Of a stretch of 64,000 nucleotides of DNA, positions 10,690 through 23,095 are shown piece after piece. The position numbers and the translations under genes are program-made. The notes beneath the pieces are model-generated. The model worked only from the letters and a program-made list of their open reading frames with translations, made no database searches and was not told where the DNA came from. Source of the DNA: Gordionus sp. m RMFG-2023 (taxonomy: Eukaryota > Nematomorpha > Gordioida > Chordodea > Parachordodidae); contig NC_088777.1 of the NCBI RefSeq assembly GCF_954871325.1, forward strand, positions 31,721,366 to 31,785,365, written 5' to 3'. The first letter of the stretch is position 1. Each line of letters begins with the position of its first letter.

Positions 10690-13225
10690 TGATTTGTGAT
10701 TCATCACCACTTGTTATACACCACTATTTGTGATTAATGATTATTTCTGATTCCGTGCTATTATCCAGGTTACACTCCCTCCGGAATTAAGAATTATTTG
10801 TCAATGTCACCATTACCCAGCTGAAAAGTCGAAAACGTATCCCAATAATAAAATTCGCATTCATGATGTCTCATTTATTGACATTATGTTGATTTTGGGG
10901 ATTTTTAGGGTCATCCTCAGCCTCGTTATGATCCTCGGTCCTCGATAAAATGTCCTAACGCTGTAAAAGTTTAAGGCATGAGAATCGAACGATACTAATG
11001 TCGGCGATTATAGGTAGAAATGAGTAGTTATTAGGTAGCGTTAACAAATATTTGGCGAGTTTTTTTAACTCAGCCTCCGTGAAGCTTCATGAAACAGGTT
11101 GGGAATGAACCAATTAATATTTAATACTTTGCAAGTTTTAAATGATACTTAAAGAGACAAAATGCGATATATATGCCCAACCAATTCAATCAGTCAAATT
11201 ATTAGCCTAGATGCATAAATTAAAATAGTTGGTTTTGAGAATTGGAGAACAAGAACAATTGTAATCATTTGGAATTAAATAGTTAAGAAATCGATTGCTA
11301 AAACAATTTAAATGGAATATCAATATAACCATTATTAATTATAGCTTTTAATATATTTTGGAAAATAACTCTCCTAATAATAAATGTAACATAAACGTAA
11401 TAGATAAAAATGAATTCACTTTTACAACTTAAAAGCAACTTGAAATACCAAGAGAATTTATCAAGTAAAACGGCACTACAATTATTTTTTTTCTTTTTTG
11501 ACTCCACATCAAAACATGAATCCTGAAATTGGCCAATTCTCTAAAAAAAAATTTTAGACAATTTTTAATAGAATGGTATCAGGTCGTCCAGAGAGATTGC
11601 ACTAATCTTACATTTTTTTTACCTTTTAATTATTATAATATTTAAATCAAAGACTTTTTAATAATTATTTTTGTTTTAAATTGATATTAAAATGTATATT
11701 TTTAGGAATTTTTTTGGATCTGCCTCTTTCAGAAATATAAACATTATTTGTAGTTCCCCAGTTCATATTTTAATCCATTAAACCACGCCTAAATACCGTG
11801 CCTTTTTATTTTTTTTACAGAACAATGACAATATAATATGAATACATTTCATTATTAATTAACGATTCTTAAAGTTTTGAAATAAATAAAAAATATTTGA
11901 AATACTTTGATGAAATTTGAGATATTATTTGATAGAAAAATAACTATTCAAGAATAATTTATATTTAGAATCGGGCTCTCATCATTCTTTGATTCTATTT
12001 TTACAGGTAAAAATTAACCAAAATTTACATTTCTATTAAAATTTTATAAGTACATACATTACCAATCTCTTCAATGTGAGGTGAGGGTACCTTTTAAAAA
12101 ATGAATTAAAAAAAATTCAATTGATATTTTTTATATTGAATTTCTTTTATATGAATTTATTGGATGTTTTATGAAATAAAATAATTAAAAAAATATTTTT
12201 TAAAAATCAATCGAAATATAACTATAAATATATTAGTTAAAATTTTAGGTATATATAAATCTAATCTATGTTAATAGGGTTGATGTTAGACCGTAAAGCA
12301 ATCTATAAAAAATATTGCCTCGCTGACCCCCTTTATCTCCAATCTATTTTTAAATGAAAACCTAAAAAAGGGAGGGGAAAAAATTGGTATAATGTGTCAA
12401 TTTATTAGGCAATTCTTTAATTTTATTCTTGGTAAAAAATATCTTACTTATATATAATCGAAATTTCTTAGAAATATGTAGATACAAGGAGATATTCGCA
12501 AAGTGAAACATTTGTGCAAATAATTACAATAGGAATTTAGATTTATTAATATTACGTTTTCATTATCAAAGATTAGTCAATTTTATGTTTACGTTCGATT
12601 TTATTTATTAGTATTTACTATTTTGTTTGCGTGGTTTTAAAATAAATAATAAATATTAAAATATATTAGATAATATAAGAGAAGCCTTTGATATTACCTT
12701 TGCCATATTAGGTCATCAGCTCTATATTTATATTTATTATTATTATTATTATTTATTGATTAAAATTGATAGTAATATTTTATTGATTGAATATAAATTT
12801 TGTGTAAAGTTTTAAACTTTAATAGTAATAATATTGCTATTTTAAATATACTTATGTTGAAAATCACTAGATTTGAATTAACTATAAACTATCCTAATGA
12901 AAGTAAGCAGTAATATTTTGTGAAAAATATAAAGGTAAAACAAGATTTTTGTTAGAAAGAAGTAGATGAAAAAAGTTAAATTTCGGTTCTTCATTATCAA
13001 GGTCTAACACATGTTAAAGGAAATAAATTTATAAAAAAATGCAAAAATTAGAAGAAAATGTGGTGATAAAAATTGCTCTTAGCCTCGTTGATGAATTCAA
13101 ATAGCTAAAAAATTAACTTGAGTTCAGATGAAATGGGTGAAGTGATAAAATAAAATGGCACGTATATTTTACAAATGTTATTGGATTCGAAAATTCTAGT
13201 AGAAAAAATCATTATTCAATGTATT
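10690..13225. other. Non-coding AT-rich DNA
   Basis: Only short open frames without recognisable domains. No repeat, RNA gene or transposon end could be supported. Confidence 0.5.
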
Positions 13226-13325
13226 CAGAGACTTGCAGGCCTGGTCTAATTCTTTTTAAACATATCCGGGCCGAGCCTATAAATTTTTTTTAAAAAATAC
13301 CCGGATTAATTAGCTGGCTTATGAA
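13226..13325. repeat. Fragment of iterated-word element (GGCC(C)GG type)
   Basis: Starts with CAGAGACTTGCAGGCCTGG and continues with CCGGGCCGAGCC and TACCCGG separated by T/A runs. This is the same build as the complete element at 34631-35011, but no right end is recognisable. Confidence 0.5.
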
Positions 13326-14114
13326 ATTGCCAATATTATTTGGTACTTTTATATAAAATCGACTCATGATTTTAAAATTATTATGCTGGATTCTAACATA
13401 ATTTATTTCTACTTGGAATTGCTTGAAAAGCGTAAAAAGATATTATTATTAATGTTAAAATTGCAAAAGGTAAATTATAGAAGTGAATTTTTTTAAAGGT
13501 CTGATGAAAGCTAACGAAATTTAAAAATTAATGAAAACAGCTGTTTTCTTTATTTTTTATAAACAAAAATTTAAGAAATAACAGAAAAAAAATAATTAAA
13601 TAAAATAAATAATTGGTATAAGAATTTAAAAAATCATAGATGAGATATGAAATTAGGATGAGAGTGTTATTTAAAAAAAATAACATTTGTTAGATCAAGA
13701 AAAGAGAATCTGTTTTTTATTTTTTTACTGAAAGCAAGAAAATGAAAAATATCGTTTGGATTTTTTAGTTTTTAGTAAACTTTATCAAAATATTAATTTC
13801 ATATTTTTTTTAGTATTATAAACATTTGACGTTAATAATACAATAATATCGATATCAAAATCAATCAATAACTAAAAAAATATATTAAAAAAATTACAAA
13901 GAAAAAACAAGATAAAATTACATTTGGCCTTTAAAAATTTTTTTCATAATAAAGATATTATTTAATTCGGCATACAAAAATATTATTCCAAGGGATAATT
14001 TTATTTTAACAGGTAAATTAGAAATATCTTGTTTTTTTAAATATTTTATTAATTTTTTTTTGAATTTTCTTCGATTATATTTTACTAAACAGGTATGTCG
14101 TTATCCACCAATTA

Positions 14115-14283
14115 TATAAAATCACTTTGGACCGATTTTTAAAAACGGCTAGCTCAATATTTTAACCAGAAAAATATTGCCTAAGCCTAGAAATTTCGTT
14201 GTCGAACCCTTGTGTATGAATTTTTGGATAAAATACTGCTGGTTTTTTTTAAAAATCGGCTCAAATGTTATGACTTTTATAGC
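14115..14283. mobile_element. Palindromic MITE, copy related to 43962-44162
   Basis: Left arm AAAATCACTTTGGACCGATT followed by TTTAAAAACGGCTAGC mirrors the right arm TTTTTTAAAAATCGGCTCAA. The same arms occur at 43962-44162. The centre is short and non-coding. Divergence between the arms is larger here, so this copy looks older. The surrounding 13326-15340 holds nothing else recognised. Confidence 0.65.
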
Positions 14284-15340
14284 TGAATTTTTATAATATC
14301 TTGTAATGTGAATCCAGTTTTTAATATTTACTTAATTAATCTTTAAAGAATATTGAATTGCATTCATTCTAAAACTAATTAATCATTTCTGAGTTTGAAT
14401 ATAATGTCGGTTTAGCAAATTTAGGTTATTTAGTAAATCTTTAAAACATAAATATTTATACCTCGTTTTTTAAATTTTGAAAGACTTGATAAGATTAGAA
14501 TATATAGAGTGCCTACTATTAATTTATATTAATAAAATTCACAGGGCAGGCAGATACTTGCTGTATTACGAATCCAACAAAATCGTCTTAAATTATAAAA
14601 CGCGTTTTGAGTTTTTAAAATTTGCAAAATACCATTTAATTTTTATTACGAAGGTTGTGTTCTTGAATCTTTTATCTAATTTTAAACTTTATTATTATTT
14701 CCTGTAAATTTTACACTAAATATAGTAAGATATTAAATTTATGAATGATTATATCATTCTGCTATATTTATATTCTATATTTATATTTTTTGGGTTGATA
14801 TTGATTACAATCAATTAGTTGAGATCAAATTTTCAACTATATTATACTTTGAAACGATATTTAATTTTTTTTCAATAATAATATGCCTGATAAATCTAGA
14901 TAATAGGAAAATGATTTTTGACTACTTAATAAAAATGGCTTTTATTTTTTTGGAATATGACAATAACCGGCTTAAAAAATCCCGGAACTAGATTGAAAGA
15001 CATATGGCGGGGAAATAAATTTTCTTTTAAAATAAATTGGTGTTTTTTATGCTTGATATATGCCTTATTGGTTTTATTTTTGCTCTGCCTTTTTGTCCAG
15101 TTTATTGTTTCCTGAAAGTTTTTGATAATGCACTTTTTTCAAAATTACAGAGCTAATATATATTTTTTTCATCATATATCCATAACTCTTTATCTGATAA
15201 GAATTGGCTTGACCGAAAGTATTGGCCGGTCAAGCACTCTAAAACAACTTTATTTATATCATTAAATATATCACATAATTATTTTCATGAGTGATAGATT
15301 GAAATAACATCGTAAACGGCTGTATATTGTGTATGTAATT

Positions 15341-16169
15341 TAGGGCCGTAGCCAAGAAATTCTTGCTGGGGGGCAACCGCTTACTTACGGGGGCTAATAT
15401 ATTTTTAAATAAAACATAGTTAGGCTAAGATTTTTATTTTTAAATTTTATCATAAATGAATTAAATGCTAAATTCTGTGATTTTTTTTTCCAATTATTAA
15501 AATACTTAATTTTATTTACGTCGATCTTTACTGATTGCTCTCTAAATTAATTGGGTAGTGGAAATTTTTTATTTTAATTAAGTTATCCGCACATGTATGC
15601 TAGTAACAAATCTTTTTTTTATTTTGATCGACAATATTTTTTACTTTGAAGATGAGCTCTAAATTATATACATAGTCCTGAATATTCACTTTCTTTGACG
15701 AATTCTGGAATATGGAATTGACTAGATGTGACTAGATGTTGATGTTTCTTCGTTTTTCTTTAGAAATATCTTCCTCGAGTCTTCTTTAGGCATAGTATAA
15801 TTTTAACCTTTTAATTTTATACATCTCTTTTAAATTAATCGATGGTGTTTATAATGTTGTGTTCATTGATATATTATATAAAATAAAATGAGAAAATATA
15901 TCTATATATAACTTTTACAAAATCGTTTATATATTTAATCTATCACCGTGTAGCCTTAAACCAAAATAACAAAATACAATTTATTTAAAGTTAATACATT
16001 ACAGTTTTATTTTTCTGAGATATATTCTAGTACCATATGTGCCTAATTGATAAGACTAATTTTTTTTAATTTTTGGGGCCGGAACACTTTGGCGGCCATT
16101 TTTGGCGGCAAAGATTTTTTCGAGGGGCCAGGTTTGGGGACTTGGGGGGGGGGGGTGGCTACGTCCCTG
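15341..16169. mobile_element. Non-autonomous hAT element with 8-bp duplication
   Basis: The left end TAGGGCCGTAGCCA and the inverted right end CAGGGACGTAGCCA match at most positions. The 8-bp word ATGTAATT flanks both ends (15333-15340 and 16170-16177), the hAT hallmark. The 829-bp interior carries no transposase. G-rich patches lie just inside each end (about 15369-15395 and a 12-G run at 16144-16155). Confidence 0.93.
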
Positions 16170-16756
16170 ATGTAATTATAATACACCTTAACGAATCTAC
16201 ACCTAATCCTAAAAAACGATATTAACATAAATTAATGATATTTAAATTTTTAGTAGTTCAAACTGATCATGAAGTGAATCAAAATATTAACCGACTTATC
16301 GTCTTGAGGGACAGTATTTTGTTAGGTACATCTCACAGTTCGATTTTTATTTCATCTCCAATCTAAAATTAAAAGGAAAATGATTTAATATTCTAAAGAC
16401 GGCCTTTGCAAGTAGTTCAAATCTGATAAAGAAGTGATCTTTAAGTTTATCCCACAATTCAAATTTTATTCCGCCGCTTGTCTAAAATAAAAATAATTTG
16501 TCATTTCTCGCAAGCAATTTACTTATAACAGGAAAAATAGTTTTAAAGAGAAAACGCCCTATTAATAATTACTTAAACAATTGGCGAGACCTCGATCCAG
16601 GGTTTCCAGATCATTTTTGAATTGTGCTAAAATTCTTATTATATATCTTTATATGAGGGGGGGGGGCTGAAAGCCTTTTGAAATCCTATGGTCCATTTTG
16701 CTCTGCCTTCCACCAGCCCTCGGTGACATTCAATTTTGGTTTTATATATATATTAT
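16170..16756. other. Non-coding stretch
   Basis: No gene seen. A G-run near 16658-16668 and a CAGGGTTTCC word near 16597 recall hAT ends, but no partner or target duplication was found. Confidence 0.4.
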
Positions 16757-17114
16757 CGTCAATTTTTATTTCCCGGCAATTTGTTATTTTTACAATTTGA
16801 AATCATTTTTTAAGCAAATATTTTGAAATTTAAATATCTCATTTTATCGGAAATATTTTCTATCATGTTTGGAATACCTATCTTATGAATTATAGACATT
16901 TTTGCTATTAATCTTTGAGTAATTTTTAATTTATATTGAAAATTTAATATAAATTATAAGTCTAAAAGTTCATGGAAAAATTGTCTGAAATGGGTAGGTA
17001 TTCCAAACATGACATACATTTTTGGTAAAATCAGATTTTTAAATTTTAAAAACTTGCTCAAAAAACGATTTAAAGTTGAAAAAATAACACATTGCCGGAA
17101 AAAACACATTGACG
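16757..17114. mobile_element. MITE with about 125-bp inverted ends
   Basis: The left arm begins CGTCAATTTTTATTTCCCGG and includes CATGTTTGGAATACCTA. The right arm is its inverse and ends ATTGACG at 17114. The unpaired centre is about 100 bp and non-coding. A second, more diverged member with the same GGAATACCTA-type core lies at about 51560-51790. Confidence 0.75.
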
Positions 17115-17544
17115 TTAACATATAATAACTTATTTTATAATTTGAAATTATGCAAACACGGATAATATATTAATTAAAAATTTGTTTATTCATTCTAACA
17201 TATTGTATTTGGGATCCCCTGTTTTAAGTTTTTGAACAATCGAAAAGAAAAATATCAGAAATTAATCCCAGATTTAATTTTGAAATATTAATAAAATTTA
17301 AAAAGAATTTAAAATAAATGACTCTCAAGTGACAAGAAAATAATTTAAAAATGTGATACTGCATTCTATTGTAAATAAAAATAAAATGTTTATAAATTCT
17401 TCAAAATTAACATCTTTTACAGTATATTACTTTTATATAAAAAAATTGCAGATAAATTTAATATATAAATATTTATTTAATTATATTTTAATTGGGATTT
17501 AATTTTTTTGATAAATATTTGAGAGAATTATAAAAATTTTGACA
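17115..17544. other. Non-coding AT-rich DNA
   Basis: No feature could be supported in this stretch before the large hAT element. Confidence 0.45.
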
Positions 17545-18142
17545 GGTTATGCCAGGGGCGGACTGGCGACGTTATGGCCTCGTGGGCATTATTTTTATAT
17601 TATGGGGGCTTCGCCCCCTCTCTTATTTTATGGGCTTTCGGCCGGGTTCCCTTAAATGGCTATATTTACCTCACGATTTACATTTTTAATAAAAATAGAA
17701 TAATGACACGATTATCATATTTTTATTTAAAAAAATTGCACATCTAAAATTATTCATTGCATCTAAAAAAATATTCATTGTACATATATAATTTATATTA
17801 GATTTACAACGATATTACACTATAAAATAAAATCATATATCACGTGTTAAATATAAAATAATACATATTCAATATATAAAATCAATTAATTACACATAAA
17901 ATTATTGCATTTATACAATTTTACACAGAGAATAAAATTGCTGCACTTATAAAATCAGGCACCTGTAAATAGATATAAACATGATTTAAATACAAGAATT
18001 AAGATAATATATACTTTTTACGTTAATAAATCTCTCATTAACTTTGAACCTTTGCGCAAATAAACAATATCTTCTAGTTCAATCTGCGCGAATAGCTCTC
18101 GTTCAACTGTCATCATTAAAAATGCTTCTAATTTTTCTTGGC

Positions 18143-18660
18143 CTATATTAGCTGGAGATCCCTATTTTTTATAATTTTTAATTTACTAAATGTTCTCTCG
18201 CAATTAACCTGCGTAAATGACAAAGTTAAAATGTATTCATATGCCCAAAATAAATTAGTGTATGCACTTGTGTGCATATTGTATCTTTTAAGAATTTCAT
18301 ACACGCATATTAAACACTTGTTACATTTATTATCACATTCTGAGTTATTTTCATATTGTAATATTCCTGATTTCTCATTGCTACATTCGATACCATAGTC
18401 CGTTTCATTTAATTCTACTATTAAATCTTTGAATACACTGGTAAATGAACACAATTCGTTACGTAATTTAACACTCAATATATTTGCCAATTCTGTTAGT
18501 TTTTCCAAGCCTTTTCAGAATTTACTATTTATTTCACAAAATTTGGATGCAAATATTGCACATTCAAAATAAGCTACTATTCGCAAAAAACTGTTCTGAC
18601 AAATTATAATTTGATCAATTATAGGACGAAATACCTCGACCCTATAAAGTTCAATCTATT
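18143..18660 (-). pseudogene. hAT transposase C-terminal (dimerisation) part
   Basis: On the minus strand the reading starts with IELYRVEVFRPIIDQIIICQ near 18655 and LEKLTELANILSVKLRNEL near 18508. It ends with ILTLSFTQVNCERTFSKLKI and KNR (about 18160-18220). The 'ERTFSKLK..KNR' signature is the conserved core of the hAT C-terminal dimerisation domain. One stop lies between the upstream and main blocks. Confidence 0.88.
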
Positions 18661-20079
18661 CTAAAGGACGTTCATCTTGGCCTTCATCACTATATATTCT
18701 ATTCGCTCGTCCTGTTCGATCTTTTTATAGTCGTAAAATATTTTTACAAGATAGGAGGTTAATTTTAATAAAAAAAATAAGCCTGGAGCAAATATGATAT
18801 ATATTTTTATTAGTTTATATAAAATATAATAAATTACCTGTATATACATTAATATAAATGCATGCTAATAATTTATTCCAAACAAATATAAGAAATTTAT
18901 TTATAATAAAAAGTAAGTAGACATTTAGTTGTATTCCTCTATTATATAGAATTGGTTACAAAATACTAGGTAAAATTCCACTTTTACAGACATATTTGAC
19001 AGTTGGAGAATATATTACAATTAATATTTTAACAAATTTTACTAATCAATGCTCTTGATAATAAATATAGCAACAATTTGCATTGAATTATTTAACGCCA
19101 TCTATTTATTTTAAATAAAAATTGATATTAAAAATTAATTTTTATATTATTTATCCCACAATGTCTTTAAAAGATATTTTCTGATGTCCTTATCAATATT
19201 TTATAGTTTTCTGTAAAATATATAATTCGCTATATTGGTAAATTGTCATATGATAATTGATAAAATTAGATATACTGTAAATCTACGACATATAATATTC
19301 CACTGTTTGTATTGTGCTTTAATTATTTTATTTTTAATTTATGATTTAATTTTATCAATAGTTTTGTAATTATATTTTAATTTTATTAGGATAAATAAAT
19401 TTAAATTACTCACTTTTTATTATATTTGATATATTATATTATTTAGTTAATTTTATGGATCTATTATTATAATTATAATATATTTCATTTTGTCCTAAGA
19501 CTTATCTTTGACTTATATTCCATTTCTTTAAAAACACTTTTGGTTCACTTTTTTTATATATAATGCTTTTTTCCAAAAATGTGATGAATAGTTTTAGTTT
19601 AAAAAATATCAACTTTTACATTCTTTCTTTCAAATTATTGTTTAAGATATATGCATACATTTTTGGGGGTCAGGGAGTTGGGGGAGGACTAAGGGGAATA
19701 TTTTTTATTAACTTAAAATGATATTCACAAAAAATGATAAATTTCTGAAGGGGGGGGATTTCCCCTTGCCCCCTACCCTGGCTACGCCTATGCTGGGAGC
19801 TATAATTATTAAAATGTTTCATTTTAATTAGACGCCATTTTTATTGTTATATTTTGAATCGATGTAATAGTTATACAGAAGACTTAACATCTTCTATCAT
19901 TTTCCATGCTGATAAAATATTCAAATTTTTGAAGATATAATGACATCAACATAAATTATCGATCAATGACTGAGCTTCTTATGAGGTTTTTGCCTCAAAT
20001 GATTTATTATCTATTGCTTCTAATATGTGGGGTGAATTTGTTGGGTTGCATGCTCTTATTAGGCTAGAGGCTCGAAGTA

Positions 20080-20360
20080 GTTTTTTATATTTTGTGTTAG
20101 AGTCACGTATTAAATCTCTGCATATGTGATTCATGCGATAATATTGAAGGCAAAAATTTATTTGGATTATTGAACAGATTAGCAACTTCTTTGGTAAATC
20201 ATATAAAAGGATGTATACATAAGTGAAACAAAATAATTCATCTGGCTAAAGTAAATTGAAGAAGGTTGCAAAAAATAGGTGAGACAAGGTGGTGGGCACG
20301 TGAAATAGCCCTTAGATGGATATATGGTAAAGAGAACATGCTCTCAATAACGATAAGTGC
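20080..20360 (+). pseudogene. hAT transposase central fragment, inverted
   Basis: The plus strand reads NLFGLLNRLATSLVNHIKGC, then, after a short gap with one stop, RLQKIGETRWWAREIALRWI. 'GETRWWA+..AL..+FG' is a strongly conserved block in the middle of this hAT transposase group. The flanking parts of the same protein are read from the other strand, so this piece must have been inverted inside the element. Confidence 0.75.
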
Positions 20361-20379
20361 ACCTCAATTATCAAACGAT

Positions 20380-20960
20380 CCTCCTTCATATTTCTCATTA
20401 TTCCATGTTTTAAAAGCATTCACTCAAGATATCAAAAAATTCTTTTCCAGAAGAGTTTGTAAATTTTTTAAGTGCAAAAAGCCTTTCTGTTATTTTGTCA
20501 TTATATATGTATTGTAGGCAAATGGTTGCTTGATCATAAACGCTAATGTCTTTAGCAGCGTCTACATGACAGTATATTTACTTGATGCAAACCCCCCTCA
20601 AAAATATATATCTACCCCCCTAAAAATACCAAAATGTTATCCAAAGATAATTTAAAAATGTAATGGAAAATTTTCTAAAACATTCCTACCACCTACCCCT
20701 TTATAGATATTAGGATGCAAACTGTTCCTACCCCCCCCCCCCTGCTCATGTAGACACTGGTCTTTAGTAATATCCATTTGCAAACTAAACCGTAATCTCC
20801 TTTTTATTAAATTCCTGATTTGATCAAGAACAACATCAATAACTTTTTTAACAGTTGTTTTTGCCAACAAGGTATTGAGTGAACCTCTTCTCTTCAATTA
20901 TGATTTGTCAGAGTTTAAGCTTTTCTTTTCTATGTTTGCTCTTTAAAATAGCTTTCTCTA
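20380..20960 (-). pseudogene. hAT transposase N-terminal fragment, split by an insertion
   Basis: On the minus strand LLAKTTVKKVIDVVLDQIRN is followed by LIKRRLRFSLQMDITKD. After the element at 20556-20759 it resumes with ISVYDQATICLQYI and ITERLFALKKFTNS. Together these correspond to the hAT catalytic start, 'FS+Q.D.T+D+S..DQ....RY+'. The inserted element lies directly between TKD and ISV, so it split a coding exon. Confidence 0.82.
20556..20759. mobile_element. Nested 204-bp non-autonomous hAT element
   Basis: Ends CAGCGTCTACATGA and inverted CAGTGTCTACATGA pair well. The 8-bp word GTCTTTAG is repeated exactly at 20548-20555 and 20760-20767. The interior has C-rich patches, including a 12-C run at 20731-20742, and no coding capacity. 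It sits inside the transposase gene of the 17553-21870 element, so it is younger than that element. Confidence 0.92.
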
Positions 20961-21878
20961 AATGATCTCTGAAATGTAATCATTCTTTGATATAATACTA
21001 ATCATTTCCAGGAAATTTCCATGATTCAAATTTCCATTTTTAAAGTGGCTAAGTGTTTAAGTAGCATTTGATCCTCTGTAGGTAAGTTTTATCTGCTAAA
21101 AACTTTATTATCTCCGATATTTGTTTTATTATGTGGACATTGTTATAAATTTGTCGATTTTCCCAATTAATATTTTAACACTAATTCAATTTTCAAATGT
21201 AGGCCTCGACTGCATTAATATAAACTCTTGAATTTCATGTATTTTAATTACTAAATGCATATGTCGAAAATTTGTTGAGCTTGTTGTGAAAGTGTTTTGG
21301 CATACTGCAATTGCCAGGCAGATTGAGCAGTACACAGTTTTGGCTTTTTTATTACATATTAGTTTTATTGTAACACATAAATTAACATTATTAGAAAATC
21401 AAATTGATCAAAAATTTATTTTATTAAAATTATTATACCTAGGTTTTATTTAATTTCAATGAATTAAGAACAAGAAATACAATTATAAATGTTGGCTATA
21501 TTATTTCTACAATAAATCAATTTATAAAAATATAATATAGTAAATTAATCAAAACTTAGCTATCACTCTACTCAAACTCAAACGGAAGCGCTTTCGCTTC
21601 ATTTGGAAAAAAAACAAAAAAAAGGCACATGGTAATGATTTATAGCATCAAGCGACGTTATTGATATTTTATACATTAAAATCAACTAAACGACATATTT
21701 TTAAGGAATGTGATATTCAAATAATATAGATATCATTAAAAATAAATAAATGATAAGAGAAAATAATGTAAACATAATAATATTTTTTTTTCTAATCGGT
21801 CTCATTTGATATTTTCCTCTGATCGGCCTCATAAATCGACATTTTCTTGCGGCCTCGTGGTCCGCCCCTGGGTTATGC

Positions 21879-22599
21879 GATAATTTTACCTGATCATCAA
21901 TTCTACCTCCAAAACTAAATGCAATTCCATAAAGTCCTTACCACCAGGCTAAAAAGTATTAGAATGAGGTAATGAAGAAAATATAATTGCATTTCTTTTC
22001 AACATTGCAATAGTTATCATAATTATTAAAAAAACTCCACTTATGTACTCAATTCTAAGTAGGCTTTGTCCAAATCATGTTCAAAAAAAGATGATAAGAT
22101 CCAGAATTTAAAAAATATAATTTTAAAGACCTGAAAAAAATATTTTATCAATTGCAGGAATTAGGGTAAGCCATCCAATAACATGGTGTAATAATTCGCA
22201 CCATTTAGTCACACCGTTCAACTTATCCCTTCAATGCTGTTGTTATACGTTTTGTAGAAGAATTAAAATGATGACCCGTCTTTCTTGATGGGAAAAATGA
22301 AAATATAATAACTGAGTACCAGAGCTCCCGTATGTCAGCATTGCTGAGCCCGTCAAAAATGACGGGAAATCAGAATTTTCTCCTTACTCTTATGATAGTT
22401 ATTACCTGTTATTTGAAAATAATATCCAATTTTTATTCTTTATAACCCCCTCCCACCTTCAGGCCACGTCCAATTCATTAAAACTAAGTTTAAATTCTAT
22501 GTTTTGAGTCAAAATTATTTAAAGCTTTTACTTGATATCCATATCAATATTATTTGTTAAAATATTACTGATCATCTATGCCTATTATTTAATATTGAA
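21879..22599. other. Non-coding stretch
   Basis: No gene or repeat recognised. A small hairpin CCCGTCAAAAATGACGGG lies near 22350. It is not assigned a function. Confidence 0.4.
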
Positions 22600-22935
22600 A
22601 AAATTCCCACGAAGGCTATAATAATTTTGAAAAAATTTCCCCAACCCCAACGAAAGATCATAATAATTTTGGTAATTGAGAATTAGAATAAAATATTTAA
22701 AAAAATCATGATAATAAAAAATTTCCAAGCGTCCATGCTGATAATAATTTGAAAAATTTTCCCCAAGCGTAGCCCAATATAATTTATAAAAATATTTTCC
22801 AAGCTCAACCCTACCCATTATAATTTTAAAAAATTTTAACCTGGCCAACCGATAATAATTTTAAAAATTTTTCAGAAATTTTCTCAAATCTGGCCAACCG
22901 ATAATAATTTTGAAATTGTTTTCCCAAGCCTGGAG
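22600..22935. repeat. Degenerate array of ATAATAATTTTGAAAAATTTTCC-like units
   Basis: Seven or so imperfect copies, spaced about 35-60 bp, combine a C-rich word (CCAAGC, CTGGCCAACC) with ATAATAATTT and AAAAATTTT. The phrase CTGGCCAACCGATAATAATT occurs twice exactly (near 22842 and near 22892). This is another case of a GC word alternating with T/A runs. Confidence 0.6.
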
Positions 22936-23021
22936 CTTCCAATAAATAAATATTGATATATTTAAATTACTTTATCATAAATAATATAGTTTCATATATA
23001 AGAAGAATTGTACAAAATTGA

Positions 23022-23095
23022 ATATAGAAGGGGGTGACTGGAAAGAACGTTTGTCTATCGAACGTTAAGTCAGTTGTTCGAATCTCGTTGATGAA
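23022..23095 (+). other. tRNA-like relic, possible SINE head
   Basis: GGGTGACTGGAAAG, ACGTTTGTCTATCGAACGT (a perfect anticodon-arm-like stem-loop with a 7-base loop) and GTTCGAATCTC (B-box-like) occur in tRNA order and spacing. The T stem does not pair, so this is a relic or SINE promoter and not a working tRNA. The adjoining 23100-23849 has nothing else recognised. Confidence 0.45.

Larger units (their letters stand above)
17553..21870 (-). mobile_element. Full-length hAT transposon, decayed, with 8-bp duplication
   Basis: The ends share an 11-bp inverted repeat, CAGGGGCGGAC. The 8-bp word GGTTATGC occurs immediately outside both (17545-17552 and 21871-21878). The phrase GGCCTCGTGG recurs just inside each end. 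The 4318-bp interior holds pieces of one transposase. The N-terminal half is read on the minus strand (about 20940-20380), a central part on the plus strand (about 20130-20360), and the C-terminal dimerisation region on the minus strand (18143-18660). The central segment therefore appears inverted. A further element is inserted at 20556-20759. The coding parts contain stops, so the element is dead. Confidence 0.93.

Noticed and set aside
10900-11010. Possible tRNA (GAATCGAACG word)
   Set aside because: A-box and anticodon arm could not be placed at the right spacing on either strand.
19741-19792. Second hAT terminus (CTGGCTACGCCTATG) inside the 17553-21870 element
   Set aside because: It looks like a right end, but no left partner or 8-bp duplication (CTGGGAGC) was found, so no element could be drawn.
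22268-22315. C/D-box snoRNA-like pair (ATGATGA ... CTGA)
   Set aside because: The boxes are only about 40 bases apart, there is no terminal stem outside them, and no internal D'/C' pair, so chance in AT-rich DNA is likelier.
22345-22370. Hairpin CCCGTC-loop-GACGGG resembling a rho-independent terminator
   Set aside because: The window is eukaryotic (spliced genes), so a bacterial-type terminator has no meaning here.
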